Below, piece after piece: positions 1 through 8,632 of a DNA stretch of 64,000 nucleotides (the first letter of the stretch is position 1; each line of letters starts with the position of its first letter). The notes under the pieces are model-generated. The model saw only the letters and a program-made list of their open reading frames with translations. It did no database searches and was not told the origin of the DNA. Made by a program: the position numbers and the translations under genes. This DNA is from Candidatus Obscuribacterales bacterium (lineage in GTDB: Bacteria; Cyanobacteriota; Vampirovibrionia; Obscuribacterales; Obscuribacteraceae), in NCBI GenBank assembly GCA_020634035.1, contig JACKCM010000003.1, forward strand, positions 186,001-250,000, read 5' to 3'.

Positions 1-1228
1 CGGCGATACATTGCTTGAATTTCTCCACCGCGGCAGGCTGATTGCCGGCAAGAGCATAGGCGCAGCCCCAGCCGTCTAAAGCCAGATAATTGTCCGGGTT
101 TATCTGCAAGGCTCTTTCAAAACACTTCTCTGCCGGCTGAGTACGACCGGCGCCAAGATGAGCGTAACCCAGCCACAAATGCAGATCGGGATGATCCATT
201 CCCATGCCGCTCAATCGATTCAATTTTTCAAAGGCTTCATCGAAGCGACCGAGCAAAAGATAGTTGACCGAACAGTACATGCCCATGTCGATATTGGCAT
301 AGTTGATCTGGAGCCCTTTTTCAAAGACATCGGCAGCACTCTCATACTCTTTCATGGCCATGTAGACCAGGCCGAGATTGAGACGGGCAGGCTCCATGGT
401 CGGGTCGACATCGACCGCCTGGAAAAACTTCTCGGAGGATTCCTCAAGCTTGTTCTGGCGAAAAAGATTGGCGCCCCAGTCGTTATAGATAAGAGCCCTG
501 TCCTTGGCAGTCATCGTCTCCGGTGCCAACTTAATCGCTTCTTGATAGTGCGTCAGCGCCTCATCGAGTCGGTTCAAATGAACCAGAGCCGCAGCCCAGT
601 TTCGATGAGCGAGAAAATACTGACTGTCGTTTGCCACCGCCATCTCGAAACAAGAAAGCGCCTCTTCGAAGCGGCCCTGGGCACAGAATGCGGTTCCGAC
701 TCCGTTGTAGGCTTCGGCCAGCTTAGGATCGACATTGGCGGCATTCTGGAAACACTGGGCGGACTCTTCGTACTGCTCCATTTGAAAGCTGGCGATACCG
801 GCCTGATAGTGGGCAGCAGCCATATTCGGATTGTATTTGATAGCCTGACGAAACTGACCGAGAGCGCCTCGCAAACTGCCCATGGCAGCCAGGGCCAGAC
901 CCCAGTGTAGATGTCCCACCGCAAAATCAGATTTGAGTTCGCAGGCCGAGCGGAACTCGGGCATGGCATCTTTAGGCCGATCTTGTTTAAGCAGACAGAG
1001 CCCCAGCTGATAATGAATCTCGGGACTGCTGGGTTGAAGTTCCAGAGCAAGTTTCAAATAACGCTCCGCCTCTTCATAGCGCCCCATATTGAAACAGAGC
1101 ACTCCAAGCCCGAGATTGACCTCGTGGTCATTTCTATTTTGTTGAGCATGCCGTGTCAGAACAGAATAGGCCTCGTCCCAGCGATCCTGGGAGACCAATT
1201 CGTTGACAAGCTGCATCACATTTTTCAC
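1..1228 (-). CDS. TPR-repeat protein, 3' end cut by the window edge
   Basis: The minus-strand frame is open from about position 1228 to the left edge, so about 405 residues are visible and the C-terminus is missing. The translation is a continuous run of 34-residue tetratricopeptide units with typical signatures such as YxxGxxxxxxGxxxxAxxxFxxA and N-P-x spacers. TPR arrays are protein-interaction scaffolds; no catalytic domain is visible. Three in-frame starts lie close together: GTG at 1228, GTG at 1219 and ATG at 1216. None has a strong ribosome-binding site. There is no clear signal peptide, so a cytoplasmic location is likely. It follows mraY on the same strand after about 45 bp and may be co-transcribed. 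Plus-strand open frames across this region are shadows of it. The specific partner is unknown. Confidence 0.85.
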   Translation of the reverse strand, partial: MKNVMQLVNELVSQDRWDEAYSVLTRHAQQNRNDHEVNLGLGVLCFNMGRYEEAERYLKLALELQPSSPEIHYQLGLCLLKQDRPKDAMPEFRSACELKSDFAVGHLHWGLALAAMGSLRGALGQFRQAIKYNPNMAAAHYQAGIASFQMEQYEESAQCFQNAANVDPKLAEAYNGVGTAFCAQGRFEEALSCFEMAVANDSQYFLAHRNWAAALVHLNRLDEALTHYQEAIKLAPETMTAKDRALIYNDWGANLFRQNKLEESSEKFFQAVDVDPTMEPARLNLGLVYMAMKEYESAADVFEKGLQINYANIDMGMYCSVNYLLLGRFDEAFEKLNRLSGMGMDHPDLHLWLGYAHLGAGRTQPAEKCFERALQINPDNYLALDGWGCAYALAGNQPAAVEKFKQCIA

Positions 1229-1273
1229 AGAGACTGAACCGGGGTCGAACTCAACTTTATAAGTATAGTGCAC

Positions 1274-2443
1274 TCAACTGAAGCTTACGAAGCTGATAAT
1301 GAAACCGATCACTGACAGACAGATAAGCGACTGCACAATCCAGAACATAAGAACGACTTGCCATTCAGCCACGCCCTTCTCTTGAAGAACCACTTCGAAG
1401 TGATGATGGACCGGTGCCATTCGAAGAAGTCGTTTTCCTTCTCCGGGCAATTTCTTGGTCAGTTTTGTGAGGATAACTTTGTAGAAGGGCAGAGCCTCTT
1501 CTCCTTCCATTTTTTTTGTAAGTTTGAAGTAAATTACCTGCGCCATCACCGACAGAGCTTCGACAATATAGATAGCCGCCAGAGGAACGAAGAGAAAGAC
1601 CATGCCGCCGGCGAGCACCAGCGAGCCCATTAAGCCGCCGATGAAAAGACTGCCGGTATCGCCCATGAAAACCCTGGCCGGATACTTGTTGAAGACAAGA
1701 AAAGCAGAAAGGGCTCCGGCCACCCCTGCGGCAAGCAGAGAATACTGCATAAAAGTCTCGCCGTAGAACGAAAGGATCAAACTGATACAGGCAAATACCT
1801 GACAGCCGGTTCCAGAAGATAGACCGTCCATACCGTCATGCAGATTGAAGGCGTTGGCGGTGGAAGCTACGAGGAATCCGGAAAGCAATATATAGAAGAC
1901 CGGATGAGGCACCCAGGCTCCCAGAAAATGACTGCCCAGGGCGCTAGAGATGGTACCGCCGAATAGTTGCTGAAACAGCTCGGGATATGGCACGAAAAGA
2001 ATATTCTGATTCAGTGCAACCAGAATCGCACCGGCACAAAAACCGGCGCCCAGTTCTATAGCCAGACGAATATATCCGGATATGCCCTGATTGGAACGGG
2101 AAGTGACCTTGGCGAAATCGTCGACAAAGCCGACCGCACCACAGATGAGCGCAACCGCTAGAGGTATCAGATGCCAGACCTCGACCTTATAGCCGAAAAG
2201 CCACCAGGCGGCAGGAACGAATATAGGAGTCAGCAAAGTGAATACAACACCACCGGCAGTGGGTGTTTTATCTTTAGCGGCATGACTCTTGGGACCGTCT
2301 TCCCGGACGTACTGCTGAAACTGTTTCTTCTTTATCCAGTTTATATACGAAGGAAATACAGCCACACAACAAGAGAATCCAGCCAGGCAAGTGAGCAACA
2401 ACTCGGTCGGATGCGATAAATGGCCAAATGAAATTGTTTGCAA
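1274..2443 (-). CDS. mraY: Phospho-N-acetylmuramoyl-pentapeptide transferase MraY
   Basis: It transfers phospho-MurNAc-pentapeptide from UDP to undecaprenyl phosphate, giving lipid I at the inner face of the cytoplasmic membrane. Family signatures are all present: the aspartate pair D108-D109 in GFVDDF, the loop around N200 to D206 (NLHDGMDGL), GDTG with D262, and the HHH triad at 346-348 followed by FE. About ten hydrophobic segments are spread over 389 residues, slightly longer than the usual 320-360. The start is a TTG eight bases after the stop of the upstream SLOG gene. No in-frame ATG or GTG lies between the preceding in-frame stop and this TTG, and the Shine-Dalgarno match is poor, so translation may depend on coupling or the true start may be a little inside. 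The gene is not in a division-cell-wall cluster here. Confidence 0.95.
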   Translation of the reverse strand: MQTISFGHLSHPTELLLTCLAGFSCCVAVFPSYINWIKKKQFQQYVREDGPKSHAAKDKTPTAGGVVFTLLTPIFVPAAWWLFGYKVEVWHLIPLAVALICGAVGFVDDFAKVTSRSNQGISGYIRLAIELGAGFCAGAILVALNQNILFVPYPELFQQLFGGTISSALGSHFLGAWVPHPVFYILLSGFLVASTANAFNLHDGMDGLSSGTGCQVFACISLILSFYGETFMQYSLLAAGVAGALSAFLVFNKYPARVFMGDTGSLFIGGLMGSLVLAGGMVFLFVPLAAIYIVEALSVMAQVIYFKLTKKMEGEEALPFYKVILTKLTKKLPGEGKRLLRMAPVHHHFEVVLQEKGVAEWQVVLMFWIVQSLICLSVIGFIISFVSFS

Positions 2444-2450
2444 CGGTGAA

Positions 2451-2975
2451 TTAGTCCAGATAGAAGCTCGTTACTATTTTACGACGCTCTTTTGCATAGT
2501 TGACTGATTCTAGTAGTGTATGGCTTGTGTGGTACAGGAAGCAAATCACCTGATTACACTGATCGATAATCTCATGGTTGCATATCTTACTAGCATCGGC
2601 CAGGGTCATAGTGCGACGTTCTGGATACTCAACGATATTTTTTATGCCAATTAGGAGGTCCTGAACTTCCCCGGGTTGTTGTCCTATGGTCTGGGGAAGA
2701 ATGATGCTGAGCCTATCTGGATTGGCGCGCTGGGCACCACGGATGACTGCGACGTTGGTACCGTTGGCACCACCGCTGGTAAAAATCTGATTACCCGAGA
2801 GCACCAGCGCATAGCTCAGCATCTCGACAAGTTGTTGATGAGTGAGAGGAAGATTTCTGGTACCAAAAACCGCTACTTTCTTCGGTCCTGACTGTTGAAT
2901 CATCAACAGCTCTTGAGCCAGTTCATCTACCGTCGGGATGGTTGCAGCAGCAGCGCTTGATTCGGATGGGCCCAT
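2451..2975 (-). CDS. SLOG-fold (DprA/LOG-like) protein
   Basis: A 174-residue protein with a Rossmann-like SLOG core: a KKVAVFGTRN strand-loop near residue 32 and a glycine-rich SGGANGTN nucleotide-binding loop near 68, followed by an alternating alpha/beta pattern. Related proteins are annotated in cyanobacteria as DNA recombination-mediator protein A homologues or as TIGR00725-type SLOG proteins; the biochemical role of these short forms is unsettled. The N-terminal 20 residues are Ala/Ser-rich and look disordered. It sits directly upstream of mraY with a 7-base gap, so the two are probably one transcript. This could reflect nucleotide-ligand sensing tied to wall synthesis, but that is inference. 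The fold call is good; the function is not known. Confidence 0.7.
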   Translation of the reverse strand: MGPSESSAAAATIPTVDELAQELLMIQQSGPKKVAVFGTRNLPLTHQQLVEMLSYALVLSGNQIFTSGGANGTNVAVIRGAQRANPDRLSIILPQTIGQQPGEVQDLLIGIKNIVEYPERRTMTLADASKICNHEIIDQCNQVICFLYHTSHTLLESVNYAKERRKIVTSFYLD

Positions 2976-3423
2976 ATCTTTGCTCTTATTCCTCTTACTA
3001 AATTCCGATACGTATATACCGTTCTGCGGTGAATTGCCAACAAAAGATTCTAATCTATTCTATATACGCAGTCCTTAAGGTTACTCGTATTGAAGGCTTG
3101 ATGCAGTTCCTCCGCCGGAGCTGTTTACAAGTTTTAATCAACAATCCCGACCGATACGGCGAGAATAAGTCCTGTCGGACAACTTCGACTAAATCTATAG
3201 ACCAACTCGGGCTCTTCTGGGCACGTTCCTCCCCGTGGAGGCATAGCGAAGAAACCGCTTGGAATCATAGCATGACTGGTAAGAGCTTGGTCTACCTTTC
3301 CTGCGCCGGGACAATATATTTCAAAAGATATATTTCTCATATTCCTACTTATCCATAATATAGATTTATCGGTCGAATTCTGTTTTTCACCCATCGGCAC
3401 CATGGAGGCATCGTACAGGCAAG
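2976..3423. other. Intergenic region between divergent SLOG gene and pcrA
   Basis: About 450 bases with no convincing gene. Open frames exist on both strands (109 aa plus, 103 aa minus), but their composition is unlike the neighbouring proteins and neither has a recognisable domain. The region is AT-rich at both ends, as expected for two divergent promoters. A short hairpin, CCTCC-CCGT-GGAGG, lies near 3226-3239. I looked for conserved cores of RNase P RNA, SRP RNA, tmRNA and tRNA and saw none. A small structured RNA cannot be excluded. Confidence 0.5.
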
Positions 3424-5949
3424 ATGATCGCGGAACTACATCCAAAACCCCAGCAGGACTTGATGGCTCGTCTAAACGAAGAGCAGAAGCAGGCGGTCAC
3501 CCACGGCTGGGGACCGAGTCTGGTGATAGCCGGTGCCGGCTCCGGCAAAACCACCGTACTCACCCGTCGCATTGCCTATCTGACCACGGTGCTGGATCAA
3601 GACCCGGCCAACATCCTGGCAGTGACCTTCACCAACAAAGCAGCCCAGGAGATGAAAAGTCGAGTGGAGAGCATTGTCGGTCGGGAGTCTTCCCGCTGGC
3701 TCACAATCGGCACTTTCCACAGCATCTGCGCCAGAATTTTAAGAGCAGAGATAGAGAATTACAAAACCGAAGAAGGCTTTCAGTGGACCCGCAATTTCGT
3801 CATCTATGACGAGACCGATAGCCAGAACTTGATGAAAGCGGTGGTAAAAAGGCTCAACCTCGACGAGAAAGTCTTCTCGCCTCGCGAAATCAAATACGCC
3901 ATCTCCGGCTTGAAAAACGACGGCTACACTTGTCAACTCTATTCTTATGATGCAAAAACCTATCGCGAGACCAGAATCTCCGAGATCTTCAACGCCTACC
4001 AGGCAGATCTCGCCAAGAACAACGCCCTGGATTTCGACGATCTGATCCTTATCTTTTCGGATCTACTCAAAAAGAATACCGATGTAAGACAGCGCCTGCG
4101 CCAGCGTTTTCGCCATGTGCTCGTGGATGAATTTCAGGATACGAACAAAGTCCAGTACGAGATGGTGCGGCTTCTAACCCATGCCCGTTTCGATGACGAA
4201 GAAGAGAAAGAGAAATACTGGCACCAGCGCAGCTTGATGGTGGTGGGCGATGTGGACCAGTCTATCTATTCCTGGAGAAAAGCCGACTATCGTATATTTC
4301 TGGGCTTCAAATCAGACTATCTCAATTGCACCGAAATCAAACTCGAAGAGAATTACAGATCTACTAGCGCCATCTTAGATGTCGCCAACAGTATCATCGT
4401 CAACAACACCGAGCGCATAGATAAGGTCCTGCGCTGCAATAAAGGACGTGGCGGCAAACCTCAATACTTCGAAGCCCCGGACGAAATCGAAGAAGCTTTC
4501 TATGTGGTAGGAGAGCTCAAGCGTCTCAAACAAAGAGGCAGAAGCTATAACGATGCAGTGATTCTCTACCGCACCAATGCCCAGTCCCGGGCAGTGGAAG
4601 AGATTCTCATCCGCGCCGACATACCCTACAAAGTGGTAGGTGGCACCAGATTCTATGACCGCCAGGAAATCAAAGATATGGTGGCTTATCTGAAACTGGT
4701 CTTCAATCCGAAAGATGGTCAGTCTTTCAACCGCATCATCAACTCTCCGCGTCGGGGCATCGGCAAGACTTCCCTGGAAAAACTCTATGCCTATGCCGAC
4801 GAAAGAGGAATCTCTTATATGGAAGCGGCTGCCAACGCTTCTCAAATTCACTCTATATCAGCCAAGACCCAGAATCTTCTCAAAGAGTTCAACTATAACG
4901 TCACCAGTCGCTGGCGGGACCAGGCTCAAGCCAAAGAGAAATGTGTCTCTGGTTTGATCGAGTTGATTCTGAAAGATACGAAATACATTCAGATGCTGGA
5001 AGAGCAAGCCGAGAGCAAAAAAGACGAACTGGCCTATGGTCGCATCGACAACGTCAGAGAATTCATCGCTGTCGCCCAGGAGTTTGAAGAGATTGCCGAC
5101 GAGCCTGATTTAGATTCTTTCTTGACAAGAATATCTCTGGTCAGTGATCTGGATCAGATAGAGGAACAGGATGAAGCGATCAAACTCATGACCCTGCATT
5201 CGGCGAAAGGCCTGGAGTTTCCTGTGGTCTTCCTGCTCGGTCTTGAAGAGGGGCTATTCCCTCACAGCCGCTCGCTCGATGAGCCCTCCGCCCTCGAGGA
5301 AGAACGCCGTCTAATGTACGTCGGTGTCACCCGGGCAGAAGACTTGCTTTATATAACCCGGGCAAGAAAACGCACCATGATAGGCCGAAGCCCTGGTGGT
5401 GGTGGCGGCTTCCAGACCAGCTACACGATACCGAGCCGCTTTCTCAAAGAGATAACCGCCGGTCTGCTTACCGGATTCTATCCGGATGAAGCCGGCGGCT
5501 ACGAAGAAGAAGACAACACCTCCTCGTCCAGCTATGACCCGGATATCAATCAAGATCCCGACGCCATGCAATCAAGCTTCAACCGTGGCAATCGCTGGAA
5601 TCAGAATCAGAATCAGAATCAAAGCTACAACCGCTCCTCCCAGAAACCAAAGTCTGGTTATAGCGGCGGCGGCGGTGGCAGCAGCAAGGCTTCTGGTCAT
5701 TCAAAACCGCGAGTGATTCGCCAGGGTCAGGGCATGGCAGCCAATGTAATCGGCTCCACCCCGAAAAAATCTGAAGAGAAAGCCACTTTTCAACGTCTGA
5801 AGCAGGGAGATCGAGTCTCCCATAAAACTTTCGGAGAAGGAGAAGTGCTGCAGGTTATTGGTCAGGGCGAAAAGGAGCTCTACAATATCAAGTTCAGCGA
5901 TCGCCCCCGGGTGCTAGATCCCAAGTTTGCAAAACTTATAAAGCTTTGA
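3424..5949 (+). CDS. pcrA: UvrD/PcrA-family superfamily 1A DNA helicase
   Basis: An ATP-dependent 3'-5' DNA helicase for repair, replication restart and removal of recombinase filaments. All superfamily 1A motifs are visible: the Q-motif (LNEEQKQAV), Walker A GAGSGKT at 37-43, motif II DEFQDTN from D235, motif III VGDVDQSIYSWR, motif IV EENYRST, motif V TLHSAKGLEF and motif VI YVGVTRAE. The last 50 residues (GDRVSHKTFGEGEV) match the PcrA C-terminal Tudor-like domain. Between them lies a low-complexity linker, about 670-760, rich in Asn, Gln, Ser and Gly, including an AATCAG-type microsatellite giving NQNQNQ near 5600-5626. This explains the length of 841 against about 720. ATG 3424 is used here; ATG 3463, preceded by AGGA, is an equally plausible start. 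Confidence 0.95.
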   Translation: MIAELHPKPQQDLMARLNEEQKQAVTHGWGPSLVIAGAGSGKTTVLTRRIAYLTTVLDQDPANILAVTFTNKAAQEMKSRVESIVGRESSRWLTIGTFHSICARILRAEIENYKTEEGFQWTRNFVIYDETDSQNLMKAVVKRLNLDEKVFSPREIKYAISGLKNDGYTCQLYSYDAKTYRETRISEIFNAYQADLAKNNALDFDDLILIFSDLLKKNTDVRQRLRQRFRHVLVDEFQDTNKVQYEMVRLLTHARFDDEEEKEKYWHQRSLMVVGDVDQSIYSWRKADYRIFLGFKSDYLNCTEIKLEENYRSTSAILDVANSIIVNNTERIDKVLRCNKGRGGKPQYFEAPDEIEEAFYVVGELKRLKQRGRSYNDAVILYRTNAQSRAVEEILIRADIPYKVVGGTRFYDRQEIKDMVAYLKLVFNPKDGQSFNRIINSPRRGIGKTSLEKLYAYADERGISYMEAAANASQIHSISAKTQNLLKEFNYNVTSRWRDQAQAKEKCVSGLIELILKDTKYIQMLEEQAESKKDELAYGRIDNVREFIAVAQEFEEIADEPDLDSFLTRISLVSDLDQIEEQDEAIKLMTLHSAKGLEFPVVFLLGLEEGLFPHSRSLDEPSALEEERRLMYVGVTRAEDLLYITRARKRTMIGRSPGGGGGFQTSYTIPSRFLKEITAGLLTGFYPDEAGGYEEEDNTSSSSYDPDINQDPDAMQSSFNRGNRWNQNQNQNQSYNRSSQKPKSGYSGGGGGSSKASGHSKPRVIRQGQGMAANVIGSTPKKSEEKATFQRLKQGDRVSHKTFGEGEVLQVIGQGEKELYNIKFSDRPRVLDPKFAKLIKL

Positions 5950-6010
5950 TCCTTGCGGCTCTCATATAAGAAACTATCTTCTCAGATAATCAGATATAAG
6001 GAGAGGACTC

Positions 6011-6475
6011 GTGGCTTTAGAGAGAACCTTTGTCGCCGTCAAGCCTGATGGCGTTCAACGCGGACTTATAGGCGATGTCATTAGCCGTTTCGAAAAGAGA
6101 GGCTTGAAGCTTGCTGGAATGAAACTGATGGTGGTTTCGAAAGAGAAGGCTGAAGAGCACTACGGTGAACACAAAGACAAACCCTTCTTCAAAGGTCTGG
6201 TGGATTTCATCACCTCCGGTCCTATTGTCGCCATGGTCTGGGAAGGCAATGACGCCATCACCCTGGCGCGTAATGTAATCGGCGCCACCAACCCTGCCAA
6301 CGCCGACCAGGGAACCATAAGAGGAGACCTGGCTGTGGAGATCGGTCGCAATGTGGTACACGGTTCCGATGGTCCCGAAAGCGCTGCTCGCGAAATCAGT
6401 ATCTTCTTCAGTGACGACGAAGTCTGCAAACAGTGGGCCCGAAGCATCGACAGCTGGGTCTGCGAGAAAGTTTGA
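6011..6475 (+). CDS. ndk: Nucleoside diphosphate kinase
   Basis: It equilibrates nucleoside tri- and diphosphates through a phosphohistidine intermediate in the cytoplasm. The family N-terminus (ERTFVAVKPDGVQRG) and the active-site segment NVVHGSDGPESA with catalytic His117 are intact, and the length of 154 aa is normal. The start is GTG at 6011, supported by AAGGAGAGG about 5-7 bases upstream (roughly 5998-6006); no ATG fits the conserved N-terminus. It lies 61 bp downstream of pcrA on the same strand and converges with the GT9 gene, the two stops being about ten bases apart. Confidence 0.98.
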   Translation: MALERTFVAVKPDGVQRGLIGDVISRFEKRGLKLAGMKLMVVSKEKAEEHYGEHKDKPFFKGLVDFITSGPIVAMVWEGNDAITLARNVIGATNPANADQGTIRGDLAVEIGRNVVHGSDGPESAAREISIFFSDDEVCKQWARSIDSWVCEKV

Positions 6476-6486
6476 GTCAGACCAAA

Positions 6487-7647
6487 TTAGACTAGCTCTT
6501 CGAGCTGTTCGAATACATGCCTGGCGGATAACTCCGTCAGGCATTCTTTTGTGCCCAGGGGGCAGACTCGCTTGAAGCAAGGCTGACAGGACAGCTCTAA
6601 ATGCACCGTGGCGCACCGTTCACCATAGGGTCCGTTACGCCCCCAGGGGGTCGCCCCATGAATTGCCAGGACAGGACAGCCAGCGACCGCTGCGGCTAAA
6701 TGAAGCGGTCCGGTATCGAGACCGACAACCAGGTCGACTCTGCCAAAAAGCTCTATCAAATCACTAATCGAGGTCCTACCGGAGGCATCTCTTACGGTGC
6801 CATCCGGACAACGCCTCTCTATATCCTCTTTTATGATCACATTATTGGCGGTATCAGAAGGACCACCGACCAGAATTACTCGGGAGCCGAATCTATTAAT
6901 GATCAACTCTCCCAACTCACCCCATTTCTCCAGTGGCCAGATTTTGGTCTCCCAGGTTGTGCCCGGAATCATCACCACCACGCCATTTTTGCCCGCTGCA
7001 GCCAGAGACTTTGCCGCACCGCCTCCGGTTTCAGACTGCACAGGCGGTGCATCTAAATTATGAACGGACAACTCTGAAAACAAATTGTCGATATTTTCGC
7101 GATTAGAAATTTTTGGTGGCGGTAGTATAAATTCGGCCCTGGCACTAGATTCGACATCACTGCCACCTTGTATTGTTAACAACCGCTCACTTAATTGCAG
7201 ATGCAAATCAACCACATGTCGATCAAATGCTCTGAAGTCTCCAACCTCCAACCGGTGGGTGTATAGAAGATCAGCCCGCTCTCTGGTGCCTCCATATCCG
7301 ATTCGAATGGGGGCACCAGAGATGTAACCAATCAGTGCGCTCTTCATCAGACCCTGAAGATCGATTGCGACGTCGAATTTTTTCGCACGTAATTTCGAGA
7401 AGAATTTGAATATTTCGACCTGGGTGGAAAGAAAATCTCGAGGATTCTTAAGCCCTGAAACCCAGGCAGACTTGGGCATTTCGATGATCTCATCCACTAA
7501 GGGATTGTCTCTCAGTAGCTCCATCTGAGGTGGCTCTGCAATCCAGGACAACTTGGTATCAGGTAGTGCTTTTTTGATGGCTGCAGCGGCTGGAAGGGCG
7601 TGCACCACGTCCCCTAAAGCGCTAAGTCTGATAAAGAGCAGCCTCAA
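6487..7647 (-). CDS. Glycosyltransferase family 9 (heptosyltransferase-like)
   Basis: A GT-B fold enzyme of the ADP-heptose:LPS heptosyltransferase family, expected to add a sugar to lipopolysaccharide core or a related glycan at the cytoplasmic face of the inner membrane. The N-terminus LFIRLSALGDVVHALPA is the family hallmark. The C-terminal donor-binding half has GTTWETKIWPLEKW, DLVVGLDTGPLHLAAA and a Cys-rich CQPCFKRVCPLGTKEC segment typical of GT9. The longest frame begins with GTG at 7656, but the Shine-Dalgarno AGAGGTGG overlaps that codon. TTG at 7647, five to eight bases downstream of it, gives the canonical N-terminus and is chosen. A poorly conserved linker near 185-205 contains Gly/Ala residues. 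It suggests a diderm envelope. Confidence 0.88.
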   Translation of the reverse strand: MRLLFIRLSALGDVVHALPAAAAIKKALPDTKLSWIAEPPQMELLRDNPLVDEIIEMPKSAWVSGLKNPRDFLSTQVEIFKFFSKLRAKKFDVAIDLQGLMKSALIGYISGAPIRIGYGGTRERADLLYTHRLEVGDFRAFDRHVVDLHLQLSERLLTIQGGSDVESSARAEFILPPPKISNRENIDNLFSELSVHNLDAPPVQSETGGGAAKSLAAAGKNGVVVMIPGTTWETKIWPLEKWGELGELIINRFGSRVILVGGPSDTANNVIIKEDIERRCPDGTVRDASGRTSISDLIELFGRVDLVVGLDTGPLHLAAAVAGCPVLAIHGATPWGRNGPYGERCATVHLELSCQPCFKRVCPLGTKECLTELSARHVFEQLEELV

Positions 7648-7948
7648 AATGTCCACCTCTGCAAATTTGTTTAGTTACAGTACTTAACCAAACTGACTAG
7701 ATGATACCAGCCATCAAAACTGGTGCGGCACCACGTTTGGGGGCATTTTCGCTCAGCAAGCCAGGTGCCTGAAAAACGGTCCTCTGCGAAAAGCGTATAT
7801 CCAAAGCATGAATAAAATATACACCATGGGGTACAATTACTTTGCCACCTTGAGTGGTGGTGGTCCCAGATCGGTTCGCAGCAAAACGATCGACCTCGGC
7901 ACCGGATCCATATTACGGACCAATATCCCATGGAACAAGGAGAGAAAC

Positions 7949-8308
7949 ATGGCTCAGAAAAAGACTCGCGCGACTAAAGCAAAGTCGACTGCTAAGCGCA
8001 AACCTGCAGCTAAAAAAGCAGTAGCAGCTAAAAAGCCCGCTCGCAAGGTAGCCGCCAAAGCTAGAACCACCAAAGCTAAAACCACAGCTAAAGCTGTAAA
8101 AGCTAAAGCTCCGGCAAGAGCAAGAACTTCCGCTCGTGCTAAATCTGGTGAAGACTTCCAAAGCTACAGCGGTAAGTTCACTGTTCGTCTTCCCAAATCT
8201 CTGCACCAGGCCCTGGTTCTCAGAGCTGAGAAAGAAGGCGTCAGCCTCAACCTCTTCGTCACCAATGCATTGTCCAGAACCGTGGCTATGCCCTCCAAAA
8301 AACGGTAG
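7949..8308 (+). CDS. Histone H1-like basic protein with HicB/Arc-type ribbon-helix-helix domain
   Basis: A 119-residue, very basic protein. Residues 1-67 are almost entirely Lys, Ala, Arg and Thr in irregular AKK/KAKA repeats, like the tail of eukaryotic H1 and bacterial histone-like tails (AlgP, Hc1). Residues 72-111 (SGKFTVRLPKSLHQAL through SLNLFVTNALSR) match the ribbon-helix-helix module found in HicB-family antitoxins and Arc-like regulators. No toxin gene is adjacent, so a nucleoid or chromatin role is more likely than an antitoxin role. The open frame extends upstream to 7808, but ATG 7949 is clearly preferred because AAGGAGAG lies at 7937-7944 and the upstream residues do not resemble a protein domain. 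A strong terminator follows. Confidence 0.85.
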   Translation: MAQKKTRATKAKSTAKRKPAAKKAVAAKKPARKVAAKARTTKAKTTAKAVKAKAPARARTSARAKSGEDFQSYSGKFTVRLPKSLHQALVLRAEKEGVSLNLFVTNALSRTVAMPSKKR

Positions 8309-8332
8309 GCGAAAGAAAACCTATAAAGAAAA

Positions 8333-8368
8333 GGGGATGCTTCGAAGCCGAAGCGTCCCCTCTTTCTT
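8333..8368 (+). terminator. Rho-independent terminator after the histone-like gene
   Basis: The arm GGGGATGCTTCG (8333-8344), loop AAGC and arm CGAAGCGTCCCC (8349-8360) form a 12-bp stem with one G-T wobble. TCTTTCTTTC follows directly. It begins 25 bp after the stop codon and insulates the histone-like gene from the glycan genes. Confidence 0.85.
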
Positions 8369-8632
8369 TCTGGTAAGTAAATCTGCGGACACATATATAA
8401 CAGATGTGAACAATTTAACATTATCAGCAATATAAGATGAATCAGTCCGCAAATCATGGCGCTAACCTTCCACCGCAGCTTCCTTATCTCAAGCTAATCT
8501 CCGCAGGGTCGGAACCTTATTTTTACTCACTTTCAAGCATTATCAAGTAGCAGGTAGACTCTGGCTCTGGAATCCCCGTGCCCTGATGGCGCTTTACCAG
8601 TTCTACTCGAAAGAAATAAGGAAACGGTAACT
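8369..8632. other. Spacer and probable promoter region upstream of the glycan genes
   Basis: No open frame with coding character is seen. The segment is AT-rich near 8385-8440 and ends with a weak AAGGAAAC ribosome-binding site before the aminotransferase gene. It presumably holds the promoter for the three following plus-strand genes, but no clean -35/-10 pair stands out. Confidence 0.4.

Noticed and set aside
158..1237. Two long plus-strand open frames over the left edge
   Set aside because: The minus strand encodes an unmistakable TPR array across the whole stretch; the plus frames are its shadow.
3134..3445. A 103-residue minus-strand frame upstream of pcrA
   Set aside because: It overlaps the pcrA start, has no ribosome-binding site or recognisable domain, and its composition differs from neighbours. 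A tiny real gene cannot be fully excluded.
7808..7948. Longer N-terminus of the histone-like protein
   Set aside because: The strong AAGGAGAG site directly precedes ATG 7949, and the upstream residues are not basic.
7949..8308. HicAB toxin-antitoxin pair
   Set aside because: Only the RHH domain resembles HicB; there is no adjacent small double-stranded-RNA-binding-like HicA gene.
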